DNA of 64,000 nt from Bdellovibrio bacteriovorus HD100 (GCF_000196175.1 NC_005363.1:3348001-3412000); one strand, 5' to 3'. Counted from the stretch's first letter, positions 43,746 through 52,730 are shown. Numbers and translations: made by a program. Notes: a model not told the origin generated them from the sequence alone.

Positions 43746-44570
43746 GTGAAACTGAATAAGTTGCTAATTTCGGGGATCATGGCAAGTCTGGCACTTTCAG
43801 CCTGCGCGCCACAGAAAAACGACTCCAGCATTCTGACATCTGGAGACGGAATCATCGGGGGAACGGAAGTTAAATCCGAAGACTCCATCAGCCAAAGCAT
43901 CGTGGCAGTTTATGACGCCTTCGAGGGTCAAATCTGCACAGGCTCTCTTCTTCCCAACAACATCGTTCTGACAGCCGCTCACTGCATCGGCCTTTTCCAG
44001 GAAGACATGTACGTCTTCTTCGGCACGACAATCACGTCCGCCAGCGAACACCGCAAAGTCGAAAAAATTGAAGTGTCCCAATACTGGGAAAACCGCCGCG
44101 GTGAAGAGTTCGACACGGGTGATATTGCTCTTATCAAATTCTCGGGTGAAGCTCCGAAGGGCTACAAACCAGCCACGTTCCTGACCAGCAGACGCAACAT
44201 CAAAAAGGGCGCGGAGATCGTTCTGGCAGGTTATGGCATCGCTGATGGCAAAACCGGCGATGGCATCGGCACTTTGCGCACCACCAAAGTCAAAATTGAA
44301 AATACCAACTACAGCACCTCTGAATTCCTGGTGGACCAGACTCAAGGCACCGGGGCTTGCCACGGTGATTCCGGAGGGCCTGCGTACCTTGAACAAAACG
44401 GCAAACTGTACCTGATGGGCATCACCAGCCGTGGAGTGAAAGATGACGCCAACGACTGTTCTCAGTACTCGGCTTTCACCAGCACTCTTTACTACAAATC
44501 CTGGATCAACCGCATGGTGACCAGACTTTCCAGTTCTCTGGTTGACCCCAACCAATTGATGACAAAATAG
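43746..44570 (+). CDS. Trypsin-fold serine protease (S1), lipoprotein
   Basis: A 274-residue protein. GTG 43746 has GGGGGGA upstream and gives a lipoprotein signal ending ALSACAPQ (cysteine 20). After a linker, IIGGTEV starts the protease, with H in LTAAHCIG, D in DTGDIALIKF and S in GACHGDSGGPAY. The residue at the bottom of the specificity pocket (six before the serine) is Gly, not Asp, so specificity is unlike trypsin and probably for larger hydrophobic side chains. Whether IIGG marks proteolytic activation, as in eukaryotic zymogens, cannot be seen. It is the first of two tandem paralogues. Confidence 0.92.
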   Translation: MKLNKLLISGIMASLALSACAPQKNDSSILTSGDGIIGGTEVKSEDSISQSIVAVYDAFEGQICTGSLLPNNIVLTAAHCIGLFQEDMYVFFGTTITSASEHRKVEKIEVSQYWENRRGEEFDTGDIALIKFSGEAPKGYKPATFLTSRRNIKKGAEIVLAGYGIADGKTGDGIGTLRTTKVKIENTNYSTSEFLVDQTQGTGACHGDSGGPAYLEQNGKLYLMGITSRGVKDDANDCSQYSAFTSTLYYKSWINRMVTRLSSSLVDPNQLMTK

Positions 44571-44581
44571 TCCGAAGAATT

Positions 44582-45421
44582 ATGAAAACGAAGTTGTACG
44601 TAAGCTCTTTGATCGTTTTGATTCTGTCCGCCTGCGGAGGCTATGAAGCCTCCTACTCCCCGGTTCCGGACGATACAGCCATTGTCGGCGGCACGGTGAC
44701 GGCCAAGGACAATATCATTTCCCAATATGTGGTGCTGATCTATGACAACCCGACAAAAACCTACTGCACGGGTGCCTTGATTTCAAAGCGCCTGATTCTG
44801 ACAGCCGCTCACTGTGTAGGTAAAGGCGCCGAGGGTCTGACTTTGGCTTTCGGCCTGAACCCGCTGGCCGGTCAATACGTCATGAAAAAGGCCCACAAGG
44901 TGGCCACTCACGACAAATACAAAAAGTTAAACTCTACAGAGCGCAATGACATCGCTTTGATCTCGATGAAAGAGGATGCGCCGGCATTCTATCGTCCATT
45001 GACCCTGCCGGATTCCAAATTCCCAATCAGCAAAGACCTGATCTTCACGGCGGCTGGTTACGGGCGCATCTCGGGCAAAAAAACTTCGGCGGATGACACA
45101 CAAGGTTCCGGCAAACTGCGCCACGTGGATCTGACCATCAGTCATTTCAGCAGCGACGAAACTCAGTTTTATATCAATCAGGAAGACGGCAAAGGCATTT
45201 GCAATGGGGATTCCGGTGGTCCGGCCCTGATGCGCTATTCAGGCAAAGATTACGTCGTGGGTGTGGCATCGGCGATTTCCTGGACGGTGCCTGGCGAAGT
45301 CAAAGCCAGCCAGAAAAGCCAGTACATCGACAACAAAGACCTTTGCAAAGACAAATCCATCTACATGAATGTGATTAAATATCGCCAGTGGATTGATGAT
45401 AATTCAAAGAAGCTTCTGTAA
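44582..45421 (+). CDS. Second trypsin-fold serine protease (S1), lipoprotein
   Basis: A 279-residue paralogue of the preceding protease, 11 bases downstream in the same operon. The lipoprotein signal ends LILSACGG (cysteine 18). AIVGGTV starts the protease; the triad is in LTAAHCVG, ERNDIALISM and GICNGDSGGPAL. The pocket residue is again Gly. It has a longer C-terminal loop with an extra cysteine (NKDLCKDKS). Tandem duplication followed by divergence is likely. Its 3' end overlaps menH on the opposite strand by 18 bases. Confidence 0.92.
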   Translation: MKTKLYVSSLIVLILSACGGYEASYSPVPDDTAIVGGTVTAKDNIISQYVVLIYDNPTKTYCTGALISKRLILTAAHCVGKGAEGLTLAFGLNPLAGQYVMKKAHKVATHDKYKKLNSTERNDIALISMKEDAPAFYRPLTLPDSKFPISKDLIFTAAGYGRISGKKTSADDTQGSGKLRHVDLTISHFSSDETQFYINQEDGKGICNGDSGGPALMRYSGKDYVVGVASAISWTVPGEVKASQKSQYIDNKDLCKDKSIYMNVIKYRQWIDDNSKKLL

Positions 45422-46174
45422 AAGCTGACGAATTCTTTCGCCCAGTTCTTTCGGGCTGTCGAACAAAACCCGGTGACTGGAAGAGGGCACTGTTTCAAAG
45501 TGGAACCCCGGAACCTCTTCCGTCAGACGACGGGACATCTCCAGGAACTTTTCATCACGCTCCCCGACCATCCAGATCAGCTTCTGGGTTTGTTTTTCCA
45601 GCAGACCACGCATGTTTTTCTGCTGCGCCAAAGACCACTGTGTCAGCGCCAGGCTCAACGTTTCGCGCGAGTATTCTTTTTCGGACCGCGATGGTTCAGC
45701 CTCGGCCCCGCCAAACACCGGCTGGGCGTTCCAGTTGCGCAAAACCATGTCCCACGGAGCCTTTAAAAATTCCTCAGCCCAATAGGAGTCATTCATCCAG
45801 CGCTGACGCCGTTCTTCAGAAATAGGATCAAAGGAATCGTGCATGTCGTTGAAGCCGGGATTGGTGGACACCAACATGACTTTGTAAAACAGAGCGGGCT
45901 TTTTTTCGAGCGCATGCAGCGCCAGACGACCACCCAAAGAATATCCGACCAAAACATTGCGGGCGGCACTGCCACCACCGTGAATTTCAACCCATCTGAC
46001 AAAGTTTTCCGCCCAGGTCTCGAACGAATGTGTCGGCCCCAAGGAAAGCTCTTTGAAATAGTCTGGTGTAAAGATGCGCAGTCCTTCAGTTTGCGGAAGG
46101 TGCGCCTTTACAAGCGCCCAGTCCGTCGGTCTTCCGAGGAAGCCATGAAGGAAAAAGAGATTCACTCTTTCCAC
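45404..46174 (-). CDS. menH: MenH-type alpha/beta hydrolase (SHCHC synthase)
   Basis: A 256-residue hydrolase. The N-terminal LFFLHGFLGRPTDW and nucleophile S79 in LVGYSLGGRLALHAL match MenH, and the histidine is in SSSHRVLFDSP near the end. MenH eliminates pyruvate from SEPHCHC in menaquinone synthesis. It starts 13 bases inside menD, which settles the assignment among many similar hydrolases. Last gene of menF-menD-menH. Confidence 0.88.
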   Translation of the reverse strand: MERVNLFFLHGFLGRPTDWALVKAHLPQTEGLRIFTPDYFKELSLGPTHSFETWAENFVRWVEIHGGGSAARNVLVGYSLGGRLALHALEKKPALFYKVMLVSTNPGFNDMHDSFDPISEERRQRWMNDSYWAEEFLKAPWDMVLRNWNAQPVFGGAEAEPSRSEKEYSRETLSLALTQWSLAQQKNMRGLLEKQTQKLIWMVGERDEKFLEMSRRLTEEVPGFHFETVPSSSHRVLFDSPKELGERIRQLLQKLL

Positions 46175-47742
46175 AATAAGTCGTACTCCTTCCAGAATTC
46201 CTGAGTGTGTTCCCAGTTAGGACTCAGCTCAATGATCTGATGGTCCGCCAGGTTCAACTCTTTGTTGTCTTCTGGAATAGTATGCCATTTGTCGTAGGAC
46301 CAGTTCCACATCTTTGCCCACGATTCGAAAGAAATCTGGTGTTTGTTTATGAAAATCTCTTTCTTAAACATGCGGTGGAAAATCTGCCCTCCACCGTTGT
46401 TAATCACAACAACGCGGAATTTTTTCGCATCCAGTTGGGAAGTTACCCAAAGTGACGATAAATCATACAGTGCTGTTAAATCTCCAACAAGACACCAGTT
46501 TTCCAGCTCGGGGTGCGCCCAACCCAGGAATGTGGAGATTTGTCCGTCGATACCGTTGGCGCCACGATTGGCCGCCACACGCGCCGGAGGGAAGTCATGC
46601 GAAGAGCTGGAATCCCATTCACGGATCGGCAGCGAGTTTCCAAGATAAACCGACGAGCCCTTCATGCGTTTTGAAATCGCATAGATCATGCCCTGCTCAG
46701 AATCAGGGTATTTATCCAGCAGCTGGCGAATCTGCGTCGCACGGGCCGCGTCCTCGATGTTCACCTTCACGTTTTCGTGATGTGGGTACGAGAACTCCAC
46801 CTGGCTGAGCAAATCCAAAGAATTGCAGTGCTGAACCGGACGGCTCAGACCTGTGAAGTGATTGAAGCTGACAGAGAAAACCGGAAGCTCTTTGTATTTG
46901 TCTTCCAGATCACGCCACACTCGTGCCGTCGGAATACCACCGATGCGCAAGATGGAATCACAAACGCCCATCTCCAAAACACGATGAATCATCTTTTCGC
47001 CGGATCTGATTTCAACATCCTTCAAATCAGGATGTCCACGCAGACTGGAAATACCTTCACAATAAACCGGCGCTTTGTACTGCTTCAGGAAATCCAAAAC
47101 AGTGCCGTAAGCTTTTTCCGGCAGAATCCCCACCATCACCAAAGGTTTGTGGGTGTTGACGAAGGTTTCCATTTCTTTCAGCGTGCCCAGTGGAATTTGC
47201 ACTGGCAGCTTCGTGCGCTCGGAAACGCTTGGAATATGAATTTGCGGAACCGGACCGTCGATCAGCGGTTCTTCAAAGCTGACGTTGACGTGAATGGGTT
47301 TTTTCCAGGACAGGGACTTGAATGACAGGTGCGAGTTTTCGCTGTCCAGATCCAAAGCCACTTCGTTGTAGTAAGAGAAAATACCAACCTGTTCAATCGT
47401 CTGCGGAGCCCCGGAACCACGATAGTGCTTCGGACGATCCGCCGTCACCATGATCAGAGGCAAAGAGGAATACGTGCCTTCAACGGCGGCTGGCAAAAGT
47501 TCCGCCACGGCAGTGCCAGACGTGGTGATCACCGCCACCGGGCGACGGGTGCTGGCAATACGACCCAGGGCAAAAAAGCCTGCGGCGCGCTCTTCAAAGA
47601 AAGAATACACTTTCAGATTCTTGCACTCATCCAGAATGTGAACCATCGGGCTGTTGCGGGCCCCGGCACAAAGAATAAATTCTCTGACCCCGGTGTGCAC
47701 CAGTTCCTGAATGACTTTTGCTGCAAGTTCCATGTTTGTCAT
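46162..47742 (-). CDS. menD: MenD, 2-succinyl-5-enolpyruvyl-6-hydroxy-3-cyclohexene-1-carboxylate synthase
   Basis: Thiamine-diphosphate enzyme that joins 2-oxoglutarate and isochorismate. The 526-residue protein begins with VREFILCAGARNSPMVH, contains TTSGTAVAELLPAAVEG with the cofactor-activating Glu and MVTADRPKHYRGSGAPQTI, and ends with GANGIDGQISTFLG and the cofactor site VVINNGGGQIFHRM. These are all MenD signatures. Overlaps menF by four bases and menH by thirteen. Confidence 0.95.
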   Translation of the reverse strand: MTNMELAAKVIQELVHTGVREFILCAGARNSPMVHILDECKNLKVYSFFEERAAGFFALGRIASTRRPVAVITTSGTAVAELLPAAVEGTYSSLPLIMVTADRPKHYRGSGAPQTIEQVGIFSYYNEVALDLDSENSHLSFKSLSWKKPIHVNVSFEEPLIDGPVPQIHIPSVSERTKLPVQIPLGTLKEMETFVNTHKPLVMVGILPEKAYGTVLDFLKQYKAPVYCEGISSLRGHPDLKDVEIRSGEKMIHRVLEMGVCDSILRIGGIPTARVWRDLEDKYKELPVFSVSFNHFTGLSRPVQHCNSLDLLSQVEFSYPHHENVKVNIEDAARATQIRQLLDKYPDSEQGMIYAISKRMKGSSVYLGNSLPIREWDSSSSHDFPPARVAANRGANGIDGQISTFLGWAHPELENWCLVGDLTALYDLSSLWVTSQLDAKKFRVVVINNGGGQIFHRMFKKEIFINKHQISFESWAKMWNWSYDKWHTIPEDNKELNLADHQIIELSPNWEHTQEFWKEYDLLWKE

Positions 47743-48827
47743 ACTTCAAGCCCCAATATCTTTTTCACGGACAGGCGTTTTTGGAAAAGCTCCCGCCATT
47801 CCCTGTCCAGTTCACTGGCCGCGACCACGCCGCAACCGGAACCAATCATCGCAGAGTCTTGACTCCACTGCAAATTGCGAATGCCGACAAGACACAGAGC
47901 CTCCTCAGCTCCGATAAAAGCAAAAGGACCTCCGAACCAGCGTCGCCCCTGCTGCCCAGGCAGCGCCTTCATCCACGTGTACCCGGCGGAACGTGGCGCC
48001 ACCCCCAGGGCCGGCGTCGGATGCAGGGCCTTGACCAGCTCCACAAAGTTCGGCTGGTTCTGGCAAACCACGCTGATGTCGGTTTTCAGATGATACAGGG
48101 TTGGAAGTTCCAAAATGTAAGGCGCAGACGCCTGCACGGTGCCCCACGCTGACAGGCGTTCTTTCAGATCCTCCACCACCAGGCGGTGCTCAAGCATTTC
48201 TTTTTCGTCACTCAAAAGCGACTCACGCTCGGTGCTTTCGCTTTTCGGGCAGGTGCCCGCCAAAGCCATGGTTTTCAAAACACCTTTGGAAAAATCAAAA
48301 AGTGTTTCCGGCGTGGCCCCCAGCACACCCTCACCGTCTTTCCAGAATCCATAAGCAAACAACGTCGCTGGAGCCTGGGATAATTTTAGCAGCATTTGCG
48401 CACGATCCTGCGCCGTCACCGTCTGATTGGTGCGGGCGAAAACCGCAGGAACGGCCTTCTGAATTTCATTTTTTTCAATGCGGGACTGGATCACGGAAAG
48501 GGCCTCGGCAAAGTCCTCCAGGCGCGGTTCTTCCCAGCGCGCGGTCATTAAGGGCTCCGCAGTACGGGGCTCTTGAGCCAAGTAGACCTCACAAATGCGA
48601 CGCAATTCCTCTGTTGAGAGGGTATAGCGGGCCTTCCCGAACCAGCGGGCCGGGGCCGTCAGATCATAGAAATCGGGGCAAAATACTGAAATTTCGACAC
48701 TATTTGGGGTCGGTTGTGCTGTGAATGGCCCCTCAATGAGAATCCATTGGCTTCCATGTCGCAAGAGGGCCCCTGCCTGCAAAAAGTTTGTAATGCCTTC
48801 GAGCGTTATGCTATTCTGCCGATCCAC
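47739..48827 (-). CDS. menF: Isochorismate synthase
   Basis: Converts chorismate to isochorismate, the entry to menaquinone. A GTG start at 48827, with AGAGGG upstream, gives 362 residues; an open frame continues further back but runs antisense into aroF and does not look like the family. The chorismate-binding core is seen as FAYGFWKDGEGVLGATPETLF, split here into YGFWKDGEG and GATPETLF, then LAGTC, EHRLVVEDLKERL, LHPTPALGVAP and IGSGCGVVAASELDREW. It is shorter than E. coli MenF (about 430) because the variable N-terminal domain is reduced. First gene of menF-menD-menH, divergent from aroF. Confidence 0.9.
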   Translation of the reverse strand: MDRQNSITLEGITNFLQAGALLRHGSQWILIEGPFTAQPTPNSVEISVFCPDFYDLTAPARWFGKARYTLSTEELRRICEVYLAQEPRTAEPLMTARWEEPRLEDFAEALSVIQSRIEKNEIQKAVPAVFARTNQTVTAQDRAQMLLKLSQAPATLFAYGFWKDGEGVLGATPETLFDFSKGVLKTMALAGTCPKSESTERESLLSDEKEMLEHRLVVEDLKERLSAWGTVQASAPYILELPTLYHLKTDISVVCQNQPNFVELVKALHPTPALGVAPRSAGYTWMKALPGQQGRRWFGGPFAFIGAEEALCLVGIRNLQWSQDSAMIGSGCGVVAASELDREWRELFQKRLSVKKILGLEV

Positions 48828-48845
48828 AAAAGGACCCTCTTTTTT

Positions 48846-48859
48846 CAACTTAATAGTTG
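48846..48859. promoter_or_regulatory. Inverted repeat in the menF-aroF divergent region
   Basis: CAACT (48846-48850) and AGTTG (48855-48859) are separated by TAAT, in the 70 bases between the menF and aroF starts. Its centre lies about 25 bases from menF and 45 from aroF, so one regulator could affect both directions. Confidence 0.3.
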
Positions 48860-48897
48860 TGAAAATGTTAAAACAAGGGCGAGAAGAAGTTCGTATT

Positions 48898-49737
48898 ATG
48901 GAAACGCAAACTATGCAAACAAGTCCCTCAACCCAAATTGTCAATGTCGGCGGTTTTGATATCGGGGGACCTAATTTCACCGTGATCGCCGGCCCTTGTT
49001 CTATCGAAAGCCAGGCGCAGTTCATGGAAACCGCTTCCGGCGTAAAAGCCGCTGGCGCACACCTGCTTCGTGGTGGCATTTGGAAAATGCGCACCTCGCC
49101 GACCGCTTTCCAGGGTCTGGGCGCAAACTCTTTCGACATGGTTCGCACTGTTTGCAAAGAACTGAACATGAGCCTTGTGTCCGAAGTGACTGACGTTCGT
49201 CAAATCGAAGAAGTCTACGATATCGTGGAATGCTTCCAGGTCGGATCCCGCAGCATGCAAAACTATGAGCTGCTGAAAGAACTGGGCCGCCAGAAAAAGC
49301 CTGTTTTGTTGAAACGCGGTCTGGCTGCTTACATCGACGAATGGATCAAAGCCTCTGAATACGTCACCAAAATGGGCAACCAGAATGTGATCCTGTGTGA
49401 ACGTGGTATCCGCACTTTCGAAACTGCGACCCGCAACACTTTGGATCTGAATGCCGTGGCTTACGCGAAAAAGAACACACACCTTCCGGTGATCGTGGAT
49501 CCTTCTCACGCGGTGGGCATCCGTGCTTTGGTTCCGGATCTGGCTTACGCAGCAGCGGCTGTGGGCGCCGATGGTATCATCGTTGAAGTTCACCCTCGTC
49601 CGGCAGAAGCTCTGTCCGACGGTATGCAGGCACTGACCCTGAATGACTTCTCTGTGATGATGAAGAAGCTTGATAGAATCCTGACGGCTATCGACCGTCC
49701 ACTGCACAAAGCGCACAAGGCGGAAGTTTATGTCTAA
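48898..49737 (+). CDS. aroF: 3-deoxy-7-phosphoheptulonate (DAHP) synthase, type I-beta
   Basis: Condenses phosphoenolpyruvate and erythrose 4-phosphate, the first step of the shikimate pathway. From ATG 48898 the protein is 279 residues. Motifs: VIAGPCSIES, LRGGIWKMRTSP, SEVTDVRQ, the substrate site KRGLAAYIDEW and NVILCERGIRTFE, and metal ligands in VDPSHAVG and VEVHPRP. This is the KDO8P-synthase-like subclass. There is no fused chorismate mutase or ferredoxin-like regulatory domain, so feedback inhibition through such a domain is absent. It overlaps menG by eight bases, coupling the first shikimate step to the last menaquinone step. Confidence 0.95.
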   Translation: METQTMQTSPSTQIVNVGGFDIGGPNFTVIAGPCSIESQAQFMETASGVKAAGAHLLRGGIWKMRTSPTAFQGLGANSFDMVRTVCKELNMSLVSEVTDVRQIEEVYDIVECFQVGSRSMQNYELLKELGRQKKPVLLKRGLAAYIDEWIKASEYVTKMGNQNVILCERGIRTFETATRNTLDLNAVAYAKKNTHLPVIVDPSHAVGIRALVPDLAYAAAAVGADGIIVEVHPRPAEALSDGMQALTLNDFSVMMKKLDRILTAIDRPLHKAHKAEVYV

Positions 49738-50437
49738 TCACTCTCCAAATCCTGAAATCATCAGAAACATGTTCTCTAAAGTGGCGGCGAACTATGACAA
49801 GGGCAACAACGTCCTTTCCATGGGCATCCATCACCTGTGGAGAAAAAAACTGGTGAAGTACAGCGGCGCCAAAGCCGGTGATCAGGTTTTGGATTGTGCC
49901 ACCGGCACAGGCGACCTGGCGATTGAGTTCAAAAAAACTGTCGGCACGGGTGCTGTGACTGGAACTGACTTCTGCGCAGAAATGCTGATCCCGGCTCCGG
50001 GTAAGGCCAAAGAGCGCGGTTTGGACATCACTTTCGAGCAAGCCGATGTGACCCAGCTTCAATACGCAGACAACAGCTTTGATGTTTGCAGCATCTCTTT
50101 CGGTATCCGCAACGTCGGTGACCCGGTGAAAGCGCTGAAAGAAATGGCGCGTGTCACTCGCCCAGGCGGCAAAGTGATGGTTCTTGAGTTTGGTCAGGTG
50201 AACATTCCGGTGTTCGGTGCTTTGTATAACTTCTATTCCCAGAACATCCTGCCTAAAATCGGCGGCATCGTAACGGGTCAGAAAGAAGCTTACGAATACC
50301 TGCAAAAATCATCTGCGGCGTTCCCTTGCCGTGAAGGTTTCCTGGATCTGATGAAAGAAAGCGGCGCTTATTCCAAAATGGAATACATCACCCTGACCGG
50401 TGGTATCGCTTACATCTATAAAGGCACCGTAAAATAA
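49730..50437 (+). CDS. ubiE: Demethylmenaquinone/ubiquinone methyltransferase
   Basis: S-adenosylmethionine-dependent C-methyltransferase that makes menaquinone from demethylmenaquinone (MenG/UbiE). The 235-residue protein begins with IRNMFSKVAANYDKGNNVLS, split as MFSKVAANYD and NNVLS, then has LDCATGTGDLAIEF for cofactor binding, and FGIRNVGDPVKALKEMARV and VLEFGQVNIPVFG, the signatures of the family. With classical men genes nearby, menaquinone is the likely substrate. Overlaps aroF; the next gene begins three bases after its stop. Confidence 0.95.
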   Translation: MSNHSPNPEIIRNMFSKVAANYDKGNNVLSMGIHHLWRKKLVKYSGAKAGDQVLDCATGTGDLAIEFKKTVGTGAVTGTDFCAEMLIPAPGKAKERGLDITFEQADVTQLQYADNSFDVCSISFGIRNVGDPVKALKEMARVTRPGGKVMVLEFGQVNIPVFGALYNFYSQNILPKIGGIVTGQKEAYEYLQKSSAAFPCREGFLDLMKESGAYSKMEYITLTGGIAYIYKGTVK

Positions 50438-50440
50438 TTT

Positions 50441-51496
50441 ATGAAATTCCTGCTGGGCGTTTTTCTGATGGCAGTGGCTCTTCCCGCAACTGCCGCGGAC
50501 ACCGTATGGTCTGCGGTCTTTGATAAAGCGCGTCCCGCAGTCCCGGTGATCCGCTCTAAAGGCGGCGTTTGTTCCGGCGCCCTGATTTCCCCGACTGAGA
50601 TTTTGACGGCCCGTCACTGTGTTTTTGATCTTCGTCCCATCACAGTTCAATGGCTTGAAAACGACAAGGTCGTGACCCAGCAAACCGCCACGATCAGCCG
50701 CTGGGATAAAGACAATGACATTGCAATTCTGACCCTGGATGCTCCGGCGAAAGCCACACCCCTTAAGTTTGCCAACCTTGCTTCCATTAAAGTGGGCCAG
50801 GAGTGCGCCACGATCGGACACCCTTTCGGCACCAAGCTTGATTTCGATACGAACCTGAACAGCGATATGCTGTTTAACTTCACCAAAGGCATGGTCACGA
50901 AAATCAATTCGGACAAAAACTTTCTGACCGACATGTCCGTGTCCCCGGGGAATTCCGGCGGTGCGGTTCTGAATGATCAGGGTGAAATCATCGGCGTCGT
51001 TTCGGCGAAGTACGTGCGTAAAGCGGCGGGCAGCATTGGGCGCATGATTCATCCGGCGAAACTGGCGATGCTGAAAGACCAGCCGTCGCGCACGTTCACC
51101 TCTCTGGATGCCAAAGCCAGCATTGACTTGAACGTGAAAGAAACCTTCGTCAGCCTTCACCACAACGGCAAAGAAATCAAAGACAATGCCCTGGCTTTGG
51201 ATTTGAGCATCTGGATGCGTGATCGTTATCTGGTCAGTGTTGAACGTTCCGTATCTTCATCCAAAGAAGACATCGAATATCGTGGTTTGGCTGTGGCCTA
51301 TCGCTGGTACTTTGAAACTGCCAACTTCCTGCCGTTCTATGCCGGTGTTGGCTACAAACGCCTGACGTTTAAAGAATACAACGAACGCCACTATGCCATG
51401 CTCTATCTTTCCGGCATGGGCTTTAACATTGAAGCCGGCATGAGCCCGCAGGATTCTTCCGAAACCTTCCTCTCTGTGGGAATCAGTATTTTCTAA
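50441..51496 (+). CDS. Exported trypsin-like protease with C-terminal outer-membrane-barrel-like domain
   Basis: A 351-residue protein. Signal peptide ends LPATAA. Residues 24-205 are a small HtrA-type (S1C) protease with H59 (LTARHCVF), D93 (KDNDIAIL) and S172 (SPGNSGGAV). There is no PDZ domain. Instead residues 225-351 alternate polar and hydrophobic residues in strands (ALALDLSIWM, YLVSVERSV, YRGLAVAYRWYF, FYAGVGYKRLTF, YAMLYLSGMGFNIEAGM) and end FLSVGISIF, the terminal-Phe pattern of outer-membrane barrels. Six to eight strands would fit. This looks like a protease anchored by its own small barrel. The barrel is inference. It starts three bases after menG. Confidence 0.72.
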   Translation: MKFLLGVFLMAVALPATAADTVWSAVFDKARPAVPVIRSKGGVCSGALISPTEILTARHCVFDLRPITVQWLENDKVVTQQTATISRWDKDNDIAILTLDAPAKATPLKFANLASIKVGQECATIGHPFGTKLDFDTNLNSDMLFNFTKGMVTKINSDKNFLTDMSVSPGNSGGAVLNDQGEIIGVVSAKYVRKAAGSIGRMIHPAKLAMLKDQPSRTFTSLDAKASIDLNVKETFVSLHHNGKEIKDNALALDLSIWMRDRYLVSVERSVSSSKEDIEYRGLAVAYRWYFETANFLPFYAGVGYKRLTFKEYNERHYAMLYLSGMGFNIEAGMSPQDSSETFLSVGISIF

Positions 51497-51705
51497 TTAT
51501 TCATGGCCAGCATTCGCCGCTGGTCCTGACGAGGTCCCACCCAAGGGGCCTGCCCGTGTTGTCTTAATACTTCATCATAACGCATGGATTGAATCTGCAC
51601 TTCAGGCTGTGGTGGAGTTGGATCAGGGATATACTTCCTCGTCGGGCATCCCCAGAATGCCAGTCCTACGAACGCCAGCAGTACGAAGAAGATAGCAGGT
51701 TTCAT
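51493..51705 (-). CDS. Small putative lipoprotein
   Basis: A 70-residue protein from ATG 51705 with a hydrophobic leader MKPAIFFVLLAFVGLAFWGC; the cysteine at 20 could be lipidated though the lipobox (AFWGC) is poor. The rest is a Pro/Gln/Arg-rich stretch (PDPTPPQPEVQ). An open frame extends ten codons further upstream without better support. Stop overlaps the protease stop by four bases. I recognise no family. Confidence 0.5.
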   Translation of the reverse strand: MKPAIFFVLLAFVGLAFWGCPTRKYIPDPTPPQPEVQIQSMRYDEVLRQHGQAPWVGPRQDQRRMLAMNN

Positions 51706-51820
51706 GACCCTATTGTCCCCCTGCCGCCCGAACAATTACAGCTGTATTCAGGCACTGGAACTAGATAGAGGTTTTCCCGCCTTTGGATGGGGCTGTTGCA
51801 GAGGAAACTCGCATCAGCTG

Positions 51821-51839
51821 CGCGGGGACGAGCCCCGCG
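51821..51839. other. GC-rich hairpin between two lipoprotein genes
   Basis: CGCGGGG (51821-51827) pairs with CCCCGCG (51833-51839). On the minus strand it follows the stop of the 290-residue lipoprotein gene, but the T run lies before rather than after it, so it is not a standard terminator. It may stabilise the mRNA end or separate the two genes. Confidence 0.4.
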
Positions 51840-51857
51840 ACCGAAAAAAAGTGAAAG

Positions 51858-52730
51858 TTAAGGCGTCGGCGCGCTGTTAAAGCAGATATCTTTAGGCACT
51901 GCTGCTGACGCCGCCGTGCCATCGGCGTATTTCAAGGTGATTTCTCCACCCGTCACACATTGTGTGTTCAAGTTCATCGTGTATCCCGTGGAATGCACGG
52001 ACACCGTCACCAAGCCCTTGCCTTCCGCATACACCTGAACATAACCAGTGATCGCAACATTGGACTCTTCATCCGCTTCAAAGTTCAGCCAGTACGCAAC
52101 ATAGCGATTTGGCAAAGGCGTTGCCGCGATTTTATCGTACCCGCCTTCCTTGAAAGACAAGGTCAGACCCTTGGACATATCCAGATTGGCCTTGAACGAC
52201 TCGTACTCATAGATGTCCGTAGAGCCGTTCTTTTTCATAGAGTAGTCCTCTGAATATGAAAGAGAAGCATTCGCCCAGAACGTACTGTCATCGGAATCAG
52301 TGGAAGTGATGCTTTCGTTGTAAACCCCTTCGTGATCCGGCAGCTCTTCATCGGTGATTGCGCAGTTGGAGATTTTGAAATTCAAACTCGCAAAGAACAT
52401 ATCGTTATCCGCATCGGTCCAGTCGGCCGTCGGCTCTGAGCAATCATACCCACCACGCCCCTGGCGCACAGGTCCCCCGCCCAAAGAAATCATCGAGAAG
52501 CTGTTGATAAAGTTCACCACTTGCGCTTGAGTTCCCGCCGCATCTTCATCCAGAATGGTTCCCAACTCGGCAGCGGTTCCTTTTGCTGCGGTCGGTGGGG
52601 ACGTAATGGTCGGGGTTGGATTGGCCACATCACCGTTGTTGGAGCCGCCGCCTCCACCTCCGCCACCCCCAGAGCAGGCCGCCAAAGCTAACAAAGACGT
52701 CGTCACCATTAATTTAGAAATCAGTTTCAT
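51858..52730 (-). CDS. Lipoprotein with poly-glycine linker, unknown function
   Basis: A 290-residue protein from ATG 52730, preceded by GGGGAG. The lipoprotein signal ends LLALAACSG, followed by a run of nine glycines and a Pro/Thr linker (NPTPTITSPP), which should hold the rest away from the membrane. The body (about 55-290) is acidic and rich in Ser/Thr/Asp with beta-pattern segments and four cysteines (YDCSEP, SNCAIT, TQCVTG, DICFNS) that could form two disulfides. I recognise no domain. Probably exposed in the periplasm or on the surface. Monocistronic, divergent from a two-component pair. Confidence 0.6.
   Translation of the reverse strand: MKLISKLMVTTSLLALAACSGGGGGGGGGSNNGDVANPTPTITSPPTAAKGTAAELGTILDEDAAGTQAQVVNFINSFSMISLGGGPVRQGRGGYDCSEPTADWTDADNDMFFASLNFKISNCAITDEELPDHEGVYNESITSTDSDDSTFWANASLSYSEDYSMKKNGSTDIYEYESFKANLDMSKGLTLSFKEGGYDKIAATPLPNRYVAYWLNFEADEESNVAITGYVQVYAEGKGLVTVSVHSTGYTMNLNTQCVTGGEITLKYADGTAASAAVPKDICFNSAPTP

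Noticed and set aside
48828-49169. Longer N-terminus for menF
   Set aside because: It would run antisense through the start of aroF, has no family similarity, and a GTG with a ribosome site is available at 48827.
52640-52680. Nine-glycine run as a phase-variable repeat
   Set aside because: The glycine codons are mixed (GGA, GGC, GGT, GGG), so there is no simple repeat to slip.
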